9,132 nt of DNA. Origin: Salinisphaera sp. UBA6602. GTDB lineage: Bacteria; Pseudomonadota; Gammaproteobacteria; Nevskiales; Salinisphaeraceae. Made by a program: the position numbers and the translations under genes. The stretch covers positions 1,034 to 10,165 of the forward strand of contig DJIE01000135.1 of the NCBI GenBank assembly GCA_002433465.1, in the 5' to 3' direction. Positions 6,701-9,132 of this stretch are shown here, piece by piece. The stretch's first letter is position 1. Every line of letters begins with the position of its first letter. Under the pieces are notes generated by a model. It ran no database searches. It saw only the letters and a list, made by a program, of their open reading frames with translations, and had not been told where the DNA came from.

Positions 6701-7399
6701 TTTCGATAGCGTCTCGGCGCTGCCGGGCCACAGGCGGGCGAGGTCGGCGCCGAGTGTGGCCACGCGGTCGTGGTCGATACCGGCCAGGCGCACATGCGGG
6801 CGGGCGAGCAGCGGGGCCAGCGCAGCGTAGAGTGCGTCCGGCGAGGGCCACAGGGCGAGCGTGTCGCCTGCGTTGGCATCGCTGCCGAAGACGTGTTCGC
6901 GCCAGTAGTCGGCGGCCGCTTCGCGGTAGATCGACGGGTCGTCGATGGGCTCGCCGCGATCGAAGGCCAGGGCGGATTCGAAGGCGTTTTCGCTGGCCGC
7001 GCGCTGGGCAAAGCCGTGGATGGTGACGATGGTGGCCTCGTCCACGCGCGCGGCGGCGTCCGCCAGCCGGCGGGCAAGCGCGGCGGGCGCTTCGTCGCTG
7101 TGGTCGAGAATGCGACGGGTGAAGTCGTGTTCGGCGTTGCCGGCAACGGCATGTTCCGGCGCGTGGGCAATACGGGCGGCATCGGCCAGGCGGGCGCGGA
7201 TGCGTTCGCGCAGCTCCTGGGTTGCCGCACGGGTGAAGGTCATCACCAGGATCTCGCGCACGCTAGCGCGTTCCTCCACGATCAGGCGCAGATAGAGCCC
7301 GGCCAGGCTGAAGGTCTTCCCGGTGCCGGCGCTGGCCTCGATCAGGCGCAGGCCGTGTAGCGGCAGGGTGGCGGCATCGAAAGGCTGGCGGGTACTCAT
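3770..7399 (-). CDS. recB: RecBCD enzyme subunit RecB (3'-5' helicase and nuclease)
   Basis: A 1209-residue protein (E. coli RecB is 1180) combining a UvrD-like SF1A helicase with the C-terminal nuclease of RecBCD. Helicase motifs: Walker A EASAGTGKT at 21-29, Ia VMTFTRAATQELRERIR from 52, TIHGF at 126-130, Walker B LVDEFQDTDP at 386-395, motif III LLIGDPKQAIYGFRGGD at 416-432, IV TTNFRST at 451-457, V TTVHAAKGLQYPIVF at 747-761 and VI LLYVALTRAEQ at 814-824. Nuclease residues H966 (GSAVHDVLE), D1093 (QGFIDLV), D1106 and K1108 (VLDYKTN), then Q1136/Y1140 (LQYLIYT), match E. coli D1067, D1080 and K1082 and their flanks. The start at 7399 gives the family's usual short N-terminus before Walker A; the longer frame from 7687 adds 96 unlike residues overlapping the upstream gene. 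A five-codon frame (MNTTA, from 7413) overlaps this start by ATGA. No clear Shine-Dalgarno is seen. Confidence 0.97.
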   Translation of the reverse strand: MSTRQPFDAATLPLHGLRLIEASAGTGKTFSLAGLYLRLIVEERASVREILVMTFTRAATQELRERIRARLADAARIAHAPEHAVAGNAEHDFTRRILDHSDEAPAALARRLADAAARVDEATIVTIHGFAQRAASENAFESALAFDRGEPIDDPSIYREAAADYWREHVFGSDANAGDTLALWPSPDALYAALAPLLARPHVRLAGIDHDRVATLGADLARLWPGSAETLSKTLIEALEADALLKSGALYKSLTTIDDIDAELAALDQRIQDAIAAGSVPALPEWLRALATPAPQFKKAAKHQAFAEPLAELAVLPVLAELQPLARLVAIEAAARAVRDRAAQRKIERRQYSFDDLIAALHAALHTPGTGATLADALHARWPYALVDEFQDTDPLQYASLSRIYLHTPRERGALLLIGDPKQAIYGFRGGDIYAYLAAARAADEARYTLTTNFRSTQQVLDAIEALYCVPDGAPFLVEDIDFPHVDAGRAANDKRIVDGNGQELSALTVWQLNGGKGTKSEDRPLLIDHTVAAVAGLLDGSTRWQYATGIEQAIAPRDIAVLVNNHGEATSIQAALAAKGIMAVCQHRDSVFASEEADDLRLVLRAMAAPDDAMAVRAAQPTALIGKRLADLIALADDDHAMQQAIERFHVLHEAWASRGVLTALERLFVDCAPALLALTDGERRMSNYLQLGELLANAEAECFGMASVVRWLDERIAAAVEGTASAVDDDSQLRLESDADLVRITTVHAAKGLQYPIVFMPFALWLGTAGAPDKPPLIFHDDNGHALIDLVGDDDAHREQAVLEARSEALRLLYVALTRAEQALVAGWRDAPTTRGSALASLLARGEQSADAALEQLAADLPITLETVDAESAAPDVERRAPAAADTLADARSDLPTPRPRWSTYSFSRLAHAPADNRPAELPEAGADDELASAAVETLEADPEGTLPKLDERLSGVRFGSAVHDVLEEWVGNTQRGTWPAPGAPLDEDQRDFLLKTLRQYGLIGEEERDPRIDDTAALIARTVHTPLPELGPLAELNPRQTLAEMEFMLRLRGNRLGALVELLREAGYLPAALGGAPQQTLYGLMQGFIDLVVENDGAYYVLDYKTNRLGDTPAAYNAAGLERAIGRAHYDLQYLIYTVALHRHLRQALGDAYDAARHLGGVQYLFVRAMDGKTSSGVFIDKPPVELVEALDALFDAEPADQGMTA

Positions 7400-7442
7400 G
7401 CGGTTGTATTCATGGCCGGTCAACGACGGGGGCGACACGGGG

Positions 7443-7471
7443 CGCACGGCAACCCAAAGCATTGCCGTGCG
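7443..7471 (-). repeat. 10-bp hairpin in the spacer before recB
   Basis: Perfect inverted repeat CGCACGGCAA / TTGCCGTGCG with a 9-base loop, in the 130-base gap between the EEP gene stop and the recB start. There is no T run after it on the minus strand, so an intrinsic terminator is unlikely. It could be an RNA processing or stability element separating the two genes. Confidence 0.45.
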
Positions 7472-7529
7472 ACAGGCGCCGAGCGTATCGCGTTGTAGGC
7501 TAGCGTCTCGGCTACGGGCTGGCGAGTGC

Positions 7530-8588
7530 TTACCCGTCGCTGCTCTGTACACGCGCGCGTTCGATGGTATCCCGCGCGGCGCGAATCGTGGTGTCGTTCG
7601 GCCGGTCGCGGGTTTCGCTTTCAGCCTGATCGACCCGGCACAGGCGGGCGACGTAGGGAAAGTGGTCCGAGCCGAAATCGTTGCCACGAATCAGCTCGAC
7701 GGCGTCGAAGCCGGCCTCGTGGAACACATGATCGAGCGGCCAGCGCATCCACCAGGATTGGGCGTCGTAGGTCGGCAAAAAGCCGTAGCCCTGGCGCGGA
7801 TCGACCAGCCGCCCGATTTCGCGCATGTGGGTGACGGCTCGTTCCCAGGGGGTGGCGTTGAGGTCGCCGGCGACCACGCCGGGGCGGTCGCTGTCGTGCA
7901 GCAACAGCCCGGCCTTGAGCAGCACCGCGTCGCGCCCGAGCGCGGACTGCGACGGATGCGGCGGGCGCGGATGAATGCCCAGAAAATCGACGCGTTCGCC
8001 TGTGCGCAGTTCAACTTCGGTGACGATCTGCGGGGTGTCCTGTCCGGCCAGATAGCGGATCTCGCTCGAATGCAGGGGCAGGCGCGAATACAGCGCGATG
8101 CCGAAATACGAGCCGGTGGTCCGGTGGATGGTGTGCGGCATGCTCTGTTCGAGCGGGGCGAGGGCGTCCAGCCACGAGTCGTTGACTTCGAGCACCACGA
8201 ATACGTCGGGCTGGTAGCGGCGAACCTGTTCGATCAGGCGCCCGTCCGGGTCGTTGCGCAGGCGCACGTTGGCAACCATCACCGTCAGCCGCCGGTCGGG
8301 CGTGCAGGCATTGTCGGTCAGCGCACCGTGCAGCGGCGTATAGGGCAACAGCACCGCCGCGTGGTAGATCAGCGTTGCCAGCATGACGGCGATGAGCGCC
8401 ATGCTTGCGCGCCGGTAGCAGCGCAAAAAACAGGCCGCGCCTGCGATCAGTACGGCCAGGGCCGCCGCACTTTGCAGGCGCGGAAAGTCGGTGATGCGAA
8501 TCCACCAGATATCGCTGGGAATCAGCGACAGCAGGTTGGCCAGCGCCAGGGAAAGCCCGGCAGTGGCGATCAACAGAAACGCCAGCAT
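7530..8588 (-). CDS. Membrane-anchored endonuclease/exonuclease/phosphatase (EEP) family protein
   Basis: About 352 residues. Three hydrophobic segments (about 1-23, 40-58 and 62-81) anchor a C-terminal EEP domain, the fold of DNase I, AP endonucleases and sphingomyelinases. The catalytic set is complete: N107 (MVANVRLRND), E134 (VVLEVND), H206 (GIHPRPPH), D242 and N244 (VVAGDLNATPW), D286/H287 (WPLDHVFH) and D308/H309 (GSDHFPYVA). It is thus a probable metal-dependent phosphodiesterase; the substrate cannot be told from sequence, and by the usual topology the domain may face the periplasm. The start is uncertain: ATG at 8588 opens directly on the first membrane segment; a GTG at 8603 (preceded by AAGAGAG at a long spacing) would add five residues, and TTG at 8684 would add a poor-looking leader. 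It sits between recC and recB, where E. coli has ptrA. A direct role in RecBCD work is not implied. Confidence 0.88.
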   Translation of the reverse strand: MLAFLLIATAGLSLALANLLSLIPSDIWWIRITDFPRLQSAAALAVLIAGAACFLRCYRRASMALIAVMLATLIYHAAVLLPYTPLHGALTDNACTPDRRLTVMVANVRLRNDPDGRLIEQVRRYQPDVFVVLEVNDSWLDALAPLEQSMPHTIHRTTGSYFGIALYSRLPLHSSEIRYLAGQDTPQIVTEVELRTGERVDFLGIHPRPPHPSQSALGRDAVLLKAGLLLHDSDRPGVVAGDLNATPWERAVTHMREIGRLVDPRQGYGFLPTYDAQSWWMRWPLDHVFHEAGFDAVELIRGNDFGSDHFPYVARLCRVDQAESETRDRPNDTTIRAARDTIERARVQSSDG

Positions 8589-8741
8589 TCGACAGTATTT
8601 CACGCCCGCGGCCGCTCTCTTGGTTGCGATGGCGCGGCACGGTAACGCGTCGTGCGGCCCAGGGGAATGCGCAGCATTACCCAATGGCGCCGGGCGCGTG
8701 GCTTGGCTCGTGGCCGCCGGCGATTGTGCGTTGGCAATCGG

Positions 8742-9132
8742 TCAGGTGCTCGGCTCGACCGTGGTCAGGGCCGCGTTCATGGGCCCGCTGATGGTCTCGA
8801 TGGCCTGGATGAACGGACTCTGTTCGGCGCTTTCGCCCAGCGGTGCATCGTCGTCGCCCAGCAGGCGCAGGAAATACGGGTCGCGCATGAGGTGGTGCGG
8901 AAAGTAGGCGTCCGGCTTGAAGCGATAGCTGACGTTGTCGAATGCCTTGTTCTGATCGGGGTCGTATTCGTCGTCCAGGTCGGGGTGATAAGGCAGCGGT
9001 CGGCGTTGCCCGGCCCGGTATACCGCGATCAGCTCGGCGAGCGCGGCGGTGGCGGCCTGCGCATCGATATGGCCGGCATAGTGGGCGACCTCCAAGGTCT
9101 TTTTCTTCGCCGCGAAGCCGGCCATCTCCAGC
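8742..9132 (-). CDS. recC: RecBCD enzyme subunit RecC, C-terminal fragment (5' end beyond the window)
   Basis: The last ~129 codons of RecC, the subunit that splits the duplex and scans for Chi. The frame is open to the window edge, so the in-frame ATG at 9125 is internal. Recognisable C-terminal RecC features are LIAVYRAGQRRPLPYHPD (E. coli has a similar RQGMTQPLPFFP stretch), then DPYFLRLLGDDDAP (compare DPYIRRIW) and a final helix FIQAIETISGPM. The call rests on these motifs and on recB and recD lying downstream in the standard order. The Chi-recognition residues are upstream of the window. Stop TGA at 8742-8744; the next gene starts about 150 bases downstream, and this gap shows no clear promoter or terminator. 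Confidence 0.85.
   Translation of the reverse strand, partial: LEMAGFAAKKKTLEVAHYAGHIDAQAATAALAELIAVYRAGQRRPLPYHPDLDDEYDPDQNKAFDNVSYRFKPDAYFPHHLMRDPYFLRLLGDDDAPLGESAEQSPFIQAIETISGPMNAALTTVEPST

Noticed and set aside
7400..7687. RecB start at 7687
   Set aside because: The 96-residue extension overlaps the EEP coding sequence, is unlike RecB, and the ATG at 7399 places Walker A at the family's normal distance.

Overview
The window looks like chromosomal DNA of a GC-rich gammaproteobacterium. The pointers are an intact heterotrimer-type RecBCD locus in the order recC-recB-recD, GC-rich coding sequence, and REP-like palindromes between genes. A halophilic or marine group such as Salinisphaera would fit the rhodopsin, but this is a guess from memory and no marker gene in the window settles the taxon. 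All convincing genes lie on the minus strand, so transcription runs from high to low coordinates.

Layout in transcription order: the last ~129 codons of recC (8742-9132, cut by the window edge); a membrane-anchored endonuclease/exonuclease/phosphatase (EEP) family protein (7530-8588); recB (3770-7399), with all helicase motifs and the nuclease site intact; an 859-bp block packed with inverted repeats (2911-3769) where recB and recD would normally abut; recD (994-2910); an A+T-richer leader (724-993); and a seven-helix microbial rhodopsin (46-723).

RecB, RecC and RecD form the double-strand-break-processing helicase/nuclease that feeds RecA; every catalytic motif expected in RecB and RecD is visible. 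The EEP gene occupies the slot that ptrA holds between recC and recB in E. coli. The rhodopsin is close to archaeal bacteriorhodopsin in its retinal pocket but carries Asp-Thr-Ser where bacteriorhodopsin has Asp85-Thr89-Asp96, so it lacks the usual carboxylic cytoplasmic proton donor. No retinal or carotenoid genes are in the window.

The most unusual part is the recB-recD block. It holds two diverged copies, head to head, of a composite repeat built from four successive hairpins. Over their 71-nt cores the copies align without gaps; 12 of the 15 differences fall in six compensatory base-pair changes, loops GACAAG and ATCA are unchanged, and most codon changes would alter any encoded peptide. 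This is strong internal evidence for a conserved nucleic-acid structure and not a protein. Two REP-like palindromes and several other nested hairpins fill the rest of the block. The block sits exactly between two ATGA start/stop overlaps, as if it had been inserted into an ancestral recB/recD overlap.
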